In this document: piece after piece, positions 9,033-17,206 of the stretch | Layout of the letters: each line of letters starts with the position of its first letter | How positions within the stretch are numbered: position 1 is the stretch's first letter | Assembly: GCF_003123725.1 (NCBI RefSeq) | Contig: NZ_QETA01000001.1 | Coordinates: forward strand, 310,001 to 374,000 | Length of the DNA stretch: 64,000 bases | DNA from: Corticimicrobacter populi | GTDB taxonomy: Bacteria; Pseudomonadota; Gammaproteobacteria; Burkholderiales; Burkholderiaceae_B | Direction of reading: 5' to 3' | The notes under the pieces: generated by a model | Databases searched by the model: none | The model's input: the letters and a program-made list of their open reading frames with translations, nothing else | What the model was told of the DNA's origin: nothing | Program-made: the position numbers and the translations under genes

Positions 9033-9767
9033 TCATCCCTGCCCCATGTGTACGGCCAGCCGGTGTCGCTGCAGCCACTGGACGCCGACTTCGATCAGCA
9101 CGACCAGGGCGACATACAGTAACGTGGCGATGCCGAATGACTGAAACGTGCGGAAAGTCTCGGTTTCTACCTGGCGCGAGGCATAGGAAAGTTCGGCCAG
9201 CCCGATCGCCATGGCCAGCGAGGTATTCTTGACCGTATTCATGTATTGGCCTGCGAGTGCCGGCAGGGCATTGCGCACGGCCTGGGGCATGACAATCCAG
9301 CGCCAGACCTGCAGGGGGCGCATGCCGACCGAGGCGGCTGCTGCCCATTGTCCTGGCGGTACGCCGCGCACACCTGCACGAAACTCTTCTGCGATGAATG
9401 CCGCCGTATACAACGTCAGCCCCCAGATGGCGGCCAGCATTTCAAAGGTTGGCCAGCGGATGTCGAACAGGGTCAGCGACCAGACGTGGGGCATGTTCAG
9501 CCATTGCACCAGCCGGGCGGGCATCAGGGCCGACACGCCGAAGTACCAGAAAAACAGTTGCACCAGCAGCGGGGTGTTGCGAAACACGCTGAGATACGCG
9601 CGCGCCGGCCAGGCCAGCGCGGCACGGCCGGAGAGCCGCGCCAGGCAGACCAGGAAACCCAGCAGGGTGGAGCACAGCGCCACGATGGCAGACAGCAATA
9701 CCGTGACGCCGAAGCCCTGAATCAGCCAGCCGAGATACTTGGGGGCCAGCCAGAAATCGGGGGGCAT
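9033..9767 (-). CDS. Polar amino-acid ABC transporter permease (GltJ type)
   Basis: A 244-residue membrane protein of the HisMQ permease family. The signature loop ASVGMRPLQVWRWIVMPQAVRN, near residue 145, is the coupling site for the ATPase. The ATG at 9767 abuts the TAA stop of the substrate-binding protein gene with no spacer, so the two are translationally linked. It would pair with the permease at 8257-8949 as a heterodimer. Confidence 0.9.
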   Translation of the reverse strand: MPPDFWLAPKYLGWLIQGFGVTVLLSAIVALCSTLLGFLVCLARLSGRAALAWPARAYLSVFRNTPLLVQLFFWYFGVSALMPARLVQWLNMPHVWSLTLFDIRWPTFEMLAAIWGLTLYTAAFIAEEFRAGVRGVPPGQWAAAASVGMRPLQVWRWIVMPQAVRNALPALAGQYMNTVKNTSLAMAIGLAELSYASRQVETETFRTFQSFGIATLLYVALVVLIEVGVQWLQRHRLAVHMGQG

Positions 9768-10577
9768 TTACTGCTTGTCGCCGATCTTGTAGATACGTGC
9801 CAGCGGCGTCTTGGTGTCGGGACCGAACCAGGCATCGTAGATCTGCTGGGCACGGCCACTGGACTCCAGCTCGACCAGAGTTTCGTCCACGAAGGACTTG
9901 AGCGCGGTCTCTCCCTTGGGGATGCCGATGCCGATCAGATCGTCGGAGATCGAGAAGGCCGGGATCTCGTAGTTTTCCTTGTCGGGCACGTTGGCCAGCA
10001 GGCCGATCAGCTTGGGGCCGTCCTGGGTGATGGCCTGCACATTGCCATTGCGCAGTGCCGTAAAGGCGAATGGTGTGTCATCGTAGGCCACCAGTGTGGC
10101 ACCAGGGTAGTTTTCACGCAGCACGATTTCGTTGACGGTGCCTTTGTCGACGCCGATACGCAGGCTGTTCAACTGATCGGGCGAGCTGAGCACCCCTTTT
10201 TTGGCAACGAATTGCTGGCCGGAGGCGAAGTAGGGAATACTGAAATCGACCTGCTTGGCGCGTTCTTCGGTGATGGTGAAATTGGCCAGAACCAGATCGA
10301 CCTTCCTGGATGTCAGCAGCGGCACGCGATTGGCCGGGTTGGTTGGCAGGATTTCGAGTCGTACGCCCAGCTTGTCGGCCAGTGCCTTGGCATAGTCCAC
10401 GTCCAGTCCGACGATCTGGCGGGTCTGCTGGTCCACATAGCCGAACGGCGGGTTGCTGTCGAAGGCGGCGACCTTGAGGACGCCGGCCTGCTTGATATCG
10501 TCCAGGCGATCTGCATGAGCCAGGCCAGAGAACAGTGCCAGGGTCAGCGTGGCGGCAAGTGTCAGATGCTTCTTCAT
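9768..10577 (-). CDS. Amino-acid ABC transporter substrate-binding protein
   Basis: A 269-residue periplasmic binding protein (family 3). The signal peptide is residues 1-22 (MKKHLTLAA...GLAHA). The mature part has the typical opening IKQAGVLKVAAFDSNPPFGYVD and the family segment VGLDVDYAKALADKLG, which point to polar amino acids such as glutamate, aspartate or glutamine. The ATG at 10577 is fixed by the signal peptide; an upstream in-frame ATG at 10649 would destroy it. It is first of the transport operon, downstream of a leader with a nested inverted repeat. Confidence 0.92.
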   Translation of the reverse strand: MKKHLTLAATLTLALFSGLAHADRLDDIKQAGVLKVAAFDSNPPFGYVDQQTRQIVGLDVDYAKALADKLGVRLEILPTNPANRVPLLTSRKVDLVLANFTITEERAKQVDFSIPYFASGQQFVAKKGVLSSPDQLNSLRIGVDKGTVNEIVLRENYPGATLVAYDDTPFAFTALRNGNVQAITQDGPKLIGLLANVPDKENYEIPAFSISDDLIGIGIPKGETALKSFVDETLVELESSGRAQQIYDAWFGPDTKTPLARIYKIGDKQ

Positions 10578-10877
10578 GATGGTTCTGATCCAGAGAAATG
10601 GTTGAAATAGGGTGCGCAGAGTGTGTGCGCATGGAAGGTATTTCAGCATGCTGACCTGCCCTTCAGAAATACCAAAAACTTGGCTTTATATTTCTTTTTC
10701 GTATTTATATTGGATTAAATATATTGATTTTTGTCTAAACAAATAGAGGGATTGTCTGGCAGGCCGGAATCTCGTCAGGTACACTTGCGCCATCAATAAA
10801 TAGAAATAGAAGTCATCCTCTTTTGCATCAAAAAGCATGCTTGCCGCGTAGATCGGCAGTTGGGAGACTCCATTGCA
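10578..10877. other. Divergent intergenic region with AT-rich stretch
   Basis: About 300 bases between the divergent ABC-transport operon and the DUF2325 gene. It contains an AT-rich block (about 10680-10745), a perfect palindrome TCAGCATGCTGA (10643-10654) and a wider inverted repeat around it. Promoters for both directions must lie here, but no hexamer pair stands out. No coding sequence was recognised. Confidence 0.6.
10637..10673. promoter_or_regulatory. Nested inverted repeat in the ABC operon leader
   Basis: GGTATTTC (10637-10644) is matched by GAAATACC (10666-10673), and a 12-bp perfect palindrome TCAGCATGCTGA (10643-10654) lies inside. It is about 60 nt upstream of the binding-protein start on the minus strand, so it could be an operator or an RNA hairpin in the leader. 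Confidence 0.4.
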
Positions 10878-11588
10878 ATGAACAAGACCCTTTCTTTCCG
10901 GAATCATCTGGCGACCAGCCATCGGCAACTCAGCCAGGAGCATCTTGCGCTGGTGCGTCAGTACGCTCAGGTCCAGCGTCGCTGCAGCGACCTGTTGCAG
11001 GCTCAGGCTGCAGAGATCGCCCGCCTGCAGGCCGAGCAGATGCGGTTGCATGCGCGCCTGGTGATCCGTGACACGGCCTTGATGTGGGCGCAGCAGGACA
11101 TGGCGTCGATGCAGGACATGCATCCGGGACTGGAACGCCGTCGTACGCTGCTGCGCAGGATTGGCGATCTGATGCAGCAGGTGCAGCACCTGGTGCGTGA
11201 GCGTAACCTGCGCCGGATGGGGCAGGGGTATGCCGCCGTTGCGGCACCAGATATGTCGTCTTTCGAAGCTGCCGTTCCTGCCGCTCCCCAGGCGTCTGCG
11301 CAGAGACAGGTTGAATGTGATCCATCCGGTCTGGAAGATGAGGCCTCAATGGTGTCCGAGGCGGGGACGTCACACCGGTTGGTCGCCGAGAGTCGCGACC
11401 TGCATGACGAGCACCTGTTCATCGAAAGCCTGGCAGCGGCCGATATGGTCATTTGCCAGACCGGATGCGTCAGTCAGGGTGACTACTGGCGGGTGCAGGA
11501 CCATTGCCGCCGTACCGGCAAGATGTGCGTCATGATCGAAAGTGGCAAGCCTATTCACGTACTGAGAAAAGAGGCCGAAATAGAGTAA
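10878..11588 (+). CDS. DUF2325 domain protein with coiled-coil N-terminus
   Basis: A 236-residue protein. Residues about 15-115 form a Gln/Arg/Leu-rich helical, probably coiled-coil region. A low-complexity linker follows, and the last 60 residues (about 175-236) match DUF2325: an acidic ESLAAADMVICQTGCVS segment followed by GDYWRVQDHCRRTGKMCV. That domain is small, Cys-containing, and of unknown function. The ATG at 10878 has a GGGAG ribosome site. The stop lies 10 nt before the amidase gene, so the two are likely co-transcribed. Its role is unknown. Confidence 0.8.
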   Translation: MNKTLSFRNHLATSHRQLSQEHLALVRQYAQVQRRCSDLLQAQAAEIARLQAEQMRLHARLVIRDTALMWAQQDMASMQDMHPGLERRRTLLRRIGDLMQQVQHLVRERNLRRMGQGYAAVAAPDMSSFEAAVPAAPQASAQRQVECDPSGLEDEASMVSEAGTSHRLVAESRDLHDEHLFIESLAAADMVICQTGCVSQGDYWRVQDHCRRTGKMCVMIESGKPIHVLRKEAEIE

Positions 11589-11598
11589 ATTAAGGCCC

Positions 11599-12396
11599 AT
11601 GAAAGTCGCTCTGGGCCAGTTTGCCGTCTCTTCCGATGTCGATGTCAATATTGCCACCTGCCGAACGCTGATTCGGCAGGCGCAGGCGCGTGGCGCGGAT
11701 CTTCTGGTATTGCCAGAAGGAGTACTGGCGCGCGATATCGCTGATCCCGACATGGTACTCAAGGCGGCGCAGCCGCTGGATGGGCCTTTTATCGAGGCCT
11801 TGTTGCCGGAAACCTGCAACGGGCCGGTCGTGATGTTGTGCATCCATGTTCCCGTGCCGGATCACGCCAAGGTGTCGAATGTGCTGGTGGTGCTGCGCGA
11901 TGGTGCAGTCGTGGCGCAATATCGCAAGCTGCATCTGTACGATGCGTTCTCGGTGCAGGAGTCGCGACATGTCGAGCCGGGCGACAGCGTGCCGCCACTG
12001 CTCGAGATCGCCGGCTTCAAGGTCGGGCTGATGACCTGCTACGATCTGCGCTTTCCTGAGCTGGCCCGACGACTTGCCCTGGACGGTGCCGATGTGCTGG
12101 TGGCACCCTCTGCCTGGTTGCGCGGACCGCTCAAGGAGGATCACTGGGATCTGGTCACGCGTGCGCGGGCGCTCGACAACACCGTCTATCTGGTGGCGGC
12201 CGATGAGTGCGGCCCGCGCAATATCGGCAAGAGTATCGTGGTCGATCCGTTGGGTGTGCCCGTGGTGCAGGCGGCGGAAGGGCCTGCACTGCTCTTTGCA
12301 GAACTGACTGCCGAACGCCTGGCTCAGGCGCGTGCCAGTCTGCCGGTGCTGCAGAACAGGCGCTTTGTTCGACCTGAATTGTCGGGACGAACATGA
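11599..12396 (+). CDS. Carbon-nitrogen hydrolase, Nit1-like amidase
   Basis: A 265-residue nitrilase-superfamily enzyme with the full Glu-Lys-Cys triad: Glu40 in LVLPEG, Lys110 in YRKLHLYDAF and Cys147 in MTCYDLRFPEL. The KLHLYDAF and CYDLRFPE signatures are closest to the Nit1/YbeM branch, which hydrolyses deaminated glutathione as metabolite repair; this assignment is by motif only. The cytosolic enzyme is encoded 10 nt after the DUF2325 gene. Confidence 0.88.
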   Translation: MKVALGQFAVSSDVDVNIATCRTLIRQAQARGADLLVLPEGVLARDIADPDMVLKAAQPLDGPFIEALLPETCNGPVVMLCIHVPVPDHAKVSNVLVVLRDGAVVAQYRKLHLYDAFSVQESRHVEPGDSVPPLLEIAGFKVGLMTCYDLRFPELARRLALDGADVLVAPSAWLRGPLKEDHWDLVTRARALDNTVYLVAADECGPRNIGKSIVVDPLGVPVVQAAEGPALLFAELTAERLAQARASLPVLQNRRFVRPELSGRT

Positions 12397-12561
12397 ACAG
12401 GGCTGGCATGATTGAATGCCATATCTCCTGCATCAAAAGTGTTTAATAAATATTAAATATTACGAAATAAAATATCTGTCGTATTCTATTGATAAATGAC
12501 AAGTCGCCCTCGGTGACAGGACAGCGCGCTGCTGTCTACAGCATGGGGCAGGAACGGGAAT

Positions 12562-14466
12562 ATGGGGCATATGGGCAGTATGCCGATACTGGATGAACTG
12601 GCTGACACGCTGCAGATGAAACCGGATAGCCTCAGGGCGCATCTGGGCATCAGCGAGGATGAGGCGAACCTGCAGGCCCTTGGCCGTCTGCAGAAACTGC
12701 TTGTGGAAGTCAGTTCCCCCCTGCTGGGCAGGATCGTGCGCCAGGGCATCCTGGGGCTGGATGCGGCAGCGGGGCCGGATGCGTATGGCTATGACGAGTC
12801 GATGCGGCTGGCCTCGCTGGTCTATCGCAACAGCAAGGAAGGCATGTTGGTGACTGACGCTCGCGGTGTCATCATCGATGTGAACCCGGCCTTCGAGGCG
12901 CTGCGAGGCTTCAGTGCTGCCGAAGCGGTCGGGCAGCATGTGCGTACCTTGAACTCCTCGCGCCACAGTGCCGAATTCTATCGCGCTGTATGGGGGCGGG
13001 TGCTGCGCAGCGGCAGCTGGCAAGGCGAACACTGGGGGCAGCACAGCGACGGCAGCGTGTTTCCGGAATGGCTCAGCATCAATACCATCTACGATGATGA
13101 AGGCGAGGCCCATCGTCGTGTCATCATTTTCTCGAATATCTCTCAGATCAAGCAGGCAGAGGCCATTATCTGGCGACAGGCCAACTTTGATCTTTTGACC
13201 GGGCTGCCCAACCGCCAATTGTTCATGGATCGCCTGGAGCGCAGCATTACGCGTGCGCATCGCAACCAGCGCAAGCTGGCGATTCTGTTTCTTGACCTGG
13301 ATAGATTCAAGGAGATCAACGATACCCTGGGGCATGCCATGGGGGATACCTTGCTCAAGGAAGTGGGCAAACGTTTGCAGGGCTGTGTGCGCAGTACCGA
13401 TACGGTGGCTCGCCTGGGCGGCGATGAGTTCACGGTGATTCTTGATGATCTGCATCATTTTGGCGATGTCGGACGGGTTACGGAGGAAATCCTCCGCAAA
13501 ATGGCCGAACCGTTCGCGCTTGATTCCGATACGGTCTTTATCTCGACCAGCATCGGCGTGACCTATTATCCCGATGATGGCGAATTGATCGATGATCTGT
13601 TGAACTATGCCGATCAGGCCATGTATGTCGCCAAGAATCAGGGGCGCAATCGCTATGCTCGTTTCGACCCCTGTATGCAGGAGGCGGCCCAGACCCGAAT
13701 GCGGCTGCTCAATGACATGCATCTGGCCTTGCCTGCAGGCGAGTTTTCACTGGTCTACCAGCCTATCGTTGATCTGGGTTCTGCTCGTATCGTCAAAGCC
13801 GAGGCGCTGCTGCGCTGGCAGCATCCGACTCGGGGACTGATCCTGCCGGGGGATTTCATCCCGCTGGCCGAGGAGAGCGGCATGATCCTCGAAATCGGTG
13901 AGTGGGTGTTTCGCCAGGCGGCGCAACAGATTCAGCGCTGGCGTGAGCGATACGATCCGACGCTGCAGGTCAGCATCAATGCCTCGCCCATGCAGTTCCG
14001 TGCCGACGGTATCGATTTGCAGGACTGGCTCGATTGCCTGGCGGCAGCGGGTACCACCTCGGATGGCATCACCCTTGAGATTACGGAAGGTGTCCTGCTG
14101 GATCAGGGCGAAGACGTTTTGGCCCGGCTGGAAGCTTTTCGTTCCGCTGGCATGCGGATTGCGCTGGATGATTTTGGCGTTGGCTATTCTTCGCTGTCAT
14201 ATCTGCGCAAGTTCGACATCGATTATCTCAAGATTGACCGTTCTTTCGTTTCCAGCCTGACCGAGACGTCCAATGACCTGGCGGTCTGCGAGGCCATCAT
14301 CATGATGGCCCACAAGCTGGGCCTGGAAGTCATTGCCGAAGGCATAGAGACAGCGCAGCAGCGCGCCTTGCTGGCGGATATCGGCTGTGATCTGGGGCAG
14401 GGCTATCTGTTTGCCCGACCACTGGCCGCAGAGGCGTTCGAAGACCTGTTGCGGGCGGCCGGTTGA
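12562..14466 (+). CDS. PAS-GGDEF-EAL cyclic di-GMP signalling protein
   Basis: A 634-residue soluble protein. A PAS domain covers about residues 85-200. A GGDEF domain has GGDEF at 286-290 with an upstream I-site RSTD (277-280). An EAL domain starts near 385 and has EAL at 414-416, DDFG at 536-539 and the later AEGIET motif. Both catalytic sites look intact, so it may be bifunctional, making or degrading cyclic di-GMP under PAS control. The N-terminal 80 residues are not recognised. Three in-frame ATG codons lie close together at 12562, 12571 and 12580; the first follows a purine-rich GGAACGGGA. An AT-rich stretch precedes it. Confidence 0.92.
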   Translation: MGHMGSMPILDELADTLQMKPDSLRAHLGISEDEANLQALGRLQKLLVEVSSPLLGRIVRQGILGLDAAAGPDAYGYDESMRLASLVYRNSKEGMLVTDARGVIIDVNPAFEALRGFSAAEAVGQHVRTLNSSRHSAEFYRAVWGRVLRSGSWQGEHWGQHSDGSVFPEWLSINTIYDDEGEAHRRVIIFSNISQIKQAEAIIWRQANFDLLTGLPNRQLFMDRLERSITRAHRNQRKLAILFLDLDRFKEINDTLGHAMGDTLLKEVGKRLQGCVRSTDTVARLGGDEFTVILDDLHHFGDVGRVTEEILRKMAEPFALDSDTVFISTSIGVTYYPDDGELIDDLLNYADQAMYVAKNQGRNRYARFDPCMQEAAQTRMRLLNDMHLALPAGEFSLVYQPIVDLGSARIVKAEALLRWQHPTRGLILPGDFIPLAEESGMILEIGEWVFRQAAQQIQRWRERYDPTLQVSINASPMQFRADGIDLQDWLDCLAAAGTTSDGITLEITEGVLLDQGEDVLARLEAFRSAGMRIALDDFGVGYSSLSYLRKFDIDYLKIDRSFVSSLTETSNDLAVCEAIIMMAHKLGLEVIAEGIETAQQRALLADIGCDLGQGYLFARPLAAEAFEDLLRAAG

Positions 14467-14527
14467 ACAATCCGGACTTGGACTATAGTACGCCCTCCGC
14501 ACGTCGTGCATCCTGTTTCGAGCCATC

Positions 14528-15442
14528 TTGACTGCCCCTGTTTTGACACCTGCCGTGTCGGCGTCGTCACGCGCGCCCCAGCTTGCCTTGATCCTGATTA
14601 CCATGATCTGGGGCGGTACGTTCCTGGTGGTGCAATACGCCCTGAGCTTCAGTACTCCGATGTTTTTCGTCGGCTGTCGCTTCGCAGCCGCTGCGCTGGC
14701 TTTGACACTGGTTTCCGGTCGTGCGCTACGCGGCATGACGGGTCACGACCTGATCGCCGGTGCAGTGATCGGTGTGGCGATCGCGCTGGGCTATGGTGCC
14801 CAGACCATGGGGCTGCAGTACATCACCAGCAGTGAGTCGGCCTTCCTGACGGCCCTGTATGTGCCCATCGTGCCTTTGCTGCAATGGGCCGTGTGGCGGC
14901 AGGCACCGCGACTGGCAACCTGGGCGGGCATCGTGCTGGCCTTCGTCGGCCTGGTGCTGCTGACCGGCAATGGTGCCGGGGCCATTACCCTGAACCAGGG
15001 ACAGGCTCTCACAGTATTCAGCGCGTTTGCAATCGCAGCCGAGGTGTTGCTGATTGGTCTGTTTGCCGGCCGTGTCGATACGCGGCGTGTCACGGTGGTA
15101 CAACTGGCTGTGGCGTCGCTGGTGGCCTTTGCCCTGATGCCAATGGCAGGCGAGACGTCGGCACCGGCATTTTCGTGGATGCTGGTCGTGCTGGCAGGAG
15201 GCCTGGGGCTGGCCAGTGCGCTGATTCAATTGACGATGAACTGGGCGCAGCGTTCGCTGGATCCCTCCCGGGCCACCATTATCTATGCCGGCGAGCCTGT
15301 ATGGGCGGGCGTGGCCGGTCGTATTGCCGGCGAGCGACTGCCTGCCATGGCGTTGCTGGGTGGCGCACTGGTGGTACTGGGAGTGATCGTGAGCGAGTTC
15401 AAGCTGCGGAAAGGCCGGCGCGGGCAAGGCACTGCCGGTTAG
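14528..15442 (+). CDS. EamA/DMT family transporter
   Basis: A 304-residue inner-membrane protein with about ten transmembrane helices in two EamA repeats; the first repeat contains MIWGGTFLVVQYAL and the second GLASALIQLTMNWAQRSLDPSRATIIYAGEPVW. Such proteins export amino acids or metabolites, but the substrate is not predictable here. No ATG fits the N-terminus, so a TTG at 14528 is the most likely start. It is followed by a 95-nt gap and the ECF sigma gene. Confidence 0.85.
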   Translation: MTAPVLTPAVSASSRAPQLALILITMIWGGTFLVVQYALSFSTPMFFVGCRFAAAALALTLVSGRALRGMTGHDLIAGAVIGVAIALGYGAQTMGLQYITSSESAFLTALYVPIVPLLQWAVWRQAPRLATWAGIVLAFVGLVLLTGNGAGAITLNQGQALTVFSAFAIAAEVLLIGLFAGRVDTRRVTVVQLAVASLVAFALMPMAGETSAPAFSWMLVVLAGGLGLASALIQLTMNWAQRSLDPSRATIIYAGEPVWAGVAGRIAGERLPAMALLGGALVVLGVIVSEFKLRKGRRGQGTAG

Positions 15443-15537
15443 TCGCCGAGCGAGGGCCTGACGGTTTGTTTGTATTGAATCATGCAGTGATAGAATCTCA
15501 TTCCCAATAATATTTTTATTATTTGATCGAGAATGCC

Positions 15538-16053
15538 ATGTCACGCGATGCCATGCGGCAGGATGTGATACACGACCTGTATCGCGATCATCATTCCTGG
15601 CTGGTACGCCTGTTGCGCCGCAAGGCTGGCTGCGCCGGCCATGCCGATGATCTGGCCCAGGATACGTTTGTCAGGATCCTGGGCAAACCCGACCTCGAGC
15701 GCATACGACAGGCGCGTGCCTATCTGGCGACCATCGCGCATGGTGTCGTCGTGGATCATATCCGGCGCAGCGAACTGGAGCGGGCCTGGGCCGAGACCTT
15801 GGCAGCCTTGCCACGCGATACGGTGCCTTCGGTGGAAGATCAGGCGATTGTGCTGGAAACCCTGGCGCAGATTGCTGTCTTGCTGGACGGATTGCATGTT
15901 CGCGCACGACGGGCCTTTCTGCTGCATCGCCTGGAAGGCCTGAGCTATGCGCAGATCGCCAGCGAGCTGAGGGTATCGGTCAGCTCGGTCGAAAAATACA
16001 TGATGGCGGCGTTGCGACATTGCTGCCGCGCGGCTGGCCTGCTCGGGCGTTGA
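15538..16053 (+). CDS. ECF sigma factor, FecI type
   Basis: A 171-residue extracytoplasmic-function sigma factor. Region 2 (DLYRDHHSWLVRLLRRKAG, DDLAQDTFVRIL) and region 4 (LEGLSYAQIASELRVSVSSVEKYM) are complete. In the FecI family it is released by a FecR partner when the outer-membrane receptor binds its ferric ligand, and it then transcribes the receptor gene. The FecR and TonB receptor genes follow directly. The ATG at 15538 is preferred over a TTG 15 nt upstream. Confidence 0.92.
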   Translation: MSRDAMRQDVIHDLYRDHHSWLVRLLRRKAGCAGHADDLAQDTFVRILGKPDLERIRQARAYLATIAHGVVVDHIRRSELERAWAETLAALPRDTVPSVEDQAIVLETLAQIAVLLDGLHVRARRAFLLHRLEGLSYAQIASELRVSVSSVEKYMMAALRHCCRAAGLLGR

Positions 16054-16064
16054 TTGTGCAGGAT

Positions 16065-17096
16065 ATGGGCAACGACAGGCGCATGGTTCATGCTGTGGCA
16101 GCGAGGACAGGTGGGAGTGGTGGAGGCTCACCGCAGGCCCTGGAGGAGGCGATTGCCTGGATGGTCAGGCTGCAGTCGCACGATGATGACACCACGCGCA
16201 CCGGCTGTGCGCAGTGGCGCGCTGCCGATCCCGAGCATGAGCAGGCCTGGCTGCAGTTGTCGGATCTGACGGATCAATGGCCGGTGCTGCCTGCGATGCC
16301 GGCAGGTATCGCGAGTGCTGCCGTGGATCTCGCTCTGGCCCGCAAGCAACGCCGGCACGCCTTCAAGCTGCTGGGGTTGACCGGCATCGGCATCGGTGCC
16401 TGGTTGACAGTCCGACAGACGGCAGATTGGCGTCATTGGCGGGCAGACCATACGGCTTCAAGAGGGGAGCGGCGGCGTATCGTGCTGGAGGATGGCACGC
16501 AACTGTTCCTCAATACCGCCACGTCGGTGGCGCTCGATTTTCGGCCCGATAGCCGCCGTATTCTGTTGCAGGAAGGGGAAATCTACCTGGAAACGGGCTC
16601 TGATGCGGGGCAGTCTGGCTATCGTCCCTTGAGCGTCCGGAGCCGGTCTGGAGAGTTCGTGGCCCTGGGGACCCGCTTTCTGGTGCGCCAGGAGCCGAAC
16701 TTCGCATTGCTGCAGGTTGACGAAGGGCGGGTTGCGCTGAATGGGCATGTACATGCGGATGGTACGCCCCTGATTGCCCACCCGGGGCAGCGCTATCGTG
16801 TATCGGCCCAGGGGGCGCGGGTCGTGTCCGATGCCGAGGCCAAGACACTGGCGCTGGCTGGCTGGATAGACGGGGTCCTCGAAGTGCATGACATGCGGCT
16901 GGCGGATTTCGTCGATGAAGCCGAACGCTATCGTCGTGGCTGGATCAGTTGCGATCCTGCTGTGGCCGAATGGCGGTTGTCGGGCGTGTTTCGGCTGGAT
17001 GACATGGACGAAGTGTTGCGCTCCCTGCAGCGGACCCTGCCGATCCGGATTGAAGTGCGCTGGGGGTATTGGGTACGCATTCATCCAAAGGGATAA
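16065..17096 (+). CDS. FecR family anti-sigma factor / sigma regulator
   Basis: A protein of about 343 residues. The N-terminal cytoplasmic DUF4880 part has the EAIAWMVRLQS and WRAADPEHEQAWLQ motifs that bind the sigma factor. A single transmembrane helix is near residues 102-120, and the periplasmic FecR domain contains ERRRIVLEDGTQLFLNTATSVALDF. The start is uncertain: the ATG at 16065 has an AGGA too close to it, and GTG at 16056 or ATG at 16083 are alternatives. It lies 11 nt after the sigma gene and 110 nt before the receptor. Confidence 0.9.
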   Translation: MGNDRRMVHAVAARTGGSGGGSPQALEEAIAWMVRLQSHDDDTTRTGCAQWRAADPEHEQAWLQLSDLTDQWPVLPAMPAGIASAAVDLALARKQRRHAFKLLGLTGIGIGAWLTVRQTADWRHWRADHTASRGERRRIVLEDGTQLFLNTATSVALDFRPDSRRILLQEGEIYLETGSDAGQSGYRPLSVRSRSGEFVALGTRFLVRQEPNFALLQVDEGRVALNGHVHADGTPLIAHPGQRYRVSAQGARVVSDAEAKTLALAGWIDGVLEVHDMRLADFVDEAERYRRGWISCDPAVAEWRLSGVFRLDDMDEVLRSLQRTLPIRIEVRWGYWVRIHPKG

Positions 17097-17114
17097 AACC
17101 CGATCAACTGCGCT

Positions 17115-17133
17115 GAAAATAATTATTACAAAC
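17115..17133. promoter_or_regulatory. Possible Fur-box-like site upstream of the TonB receptor
   Basis: By eye, 12 of 19 positions agree with the classical Fur consensus in this AT-rich stretch between the FecR gene and the receptor. AT-richness alone may produce the match, so this is weak. Confidence 0.25.
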
Positions 17134-17206
17134 AAACATTGAGGGACTTGGATTTTCATTCGGCAAATGGGCAGGACAAACCATTGCAATCCATTGGAGT
17201 TGAAGC

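Noticed and set aside
15487-15505. Possible Fur box upstream of the ECF sigma gene
   Set aside because: Only about 10 of 19 positions agree with the consensus, which is not better than expected in an AT-rich region.
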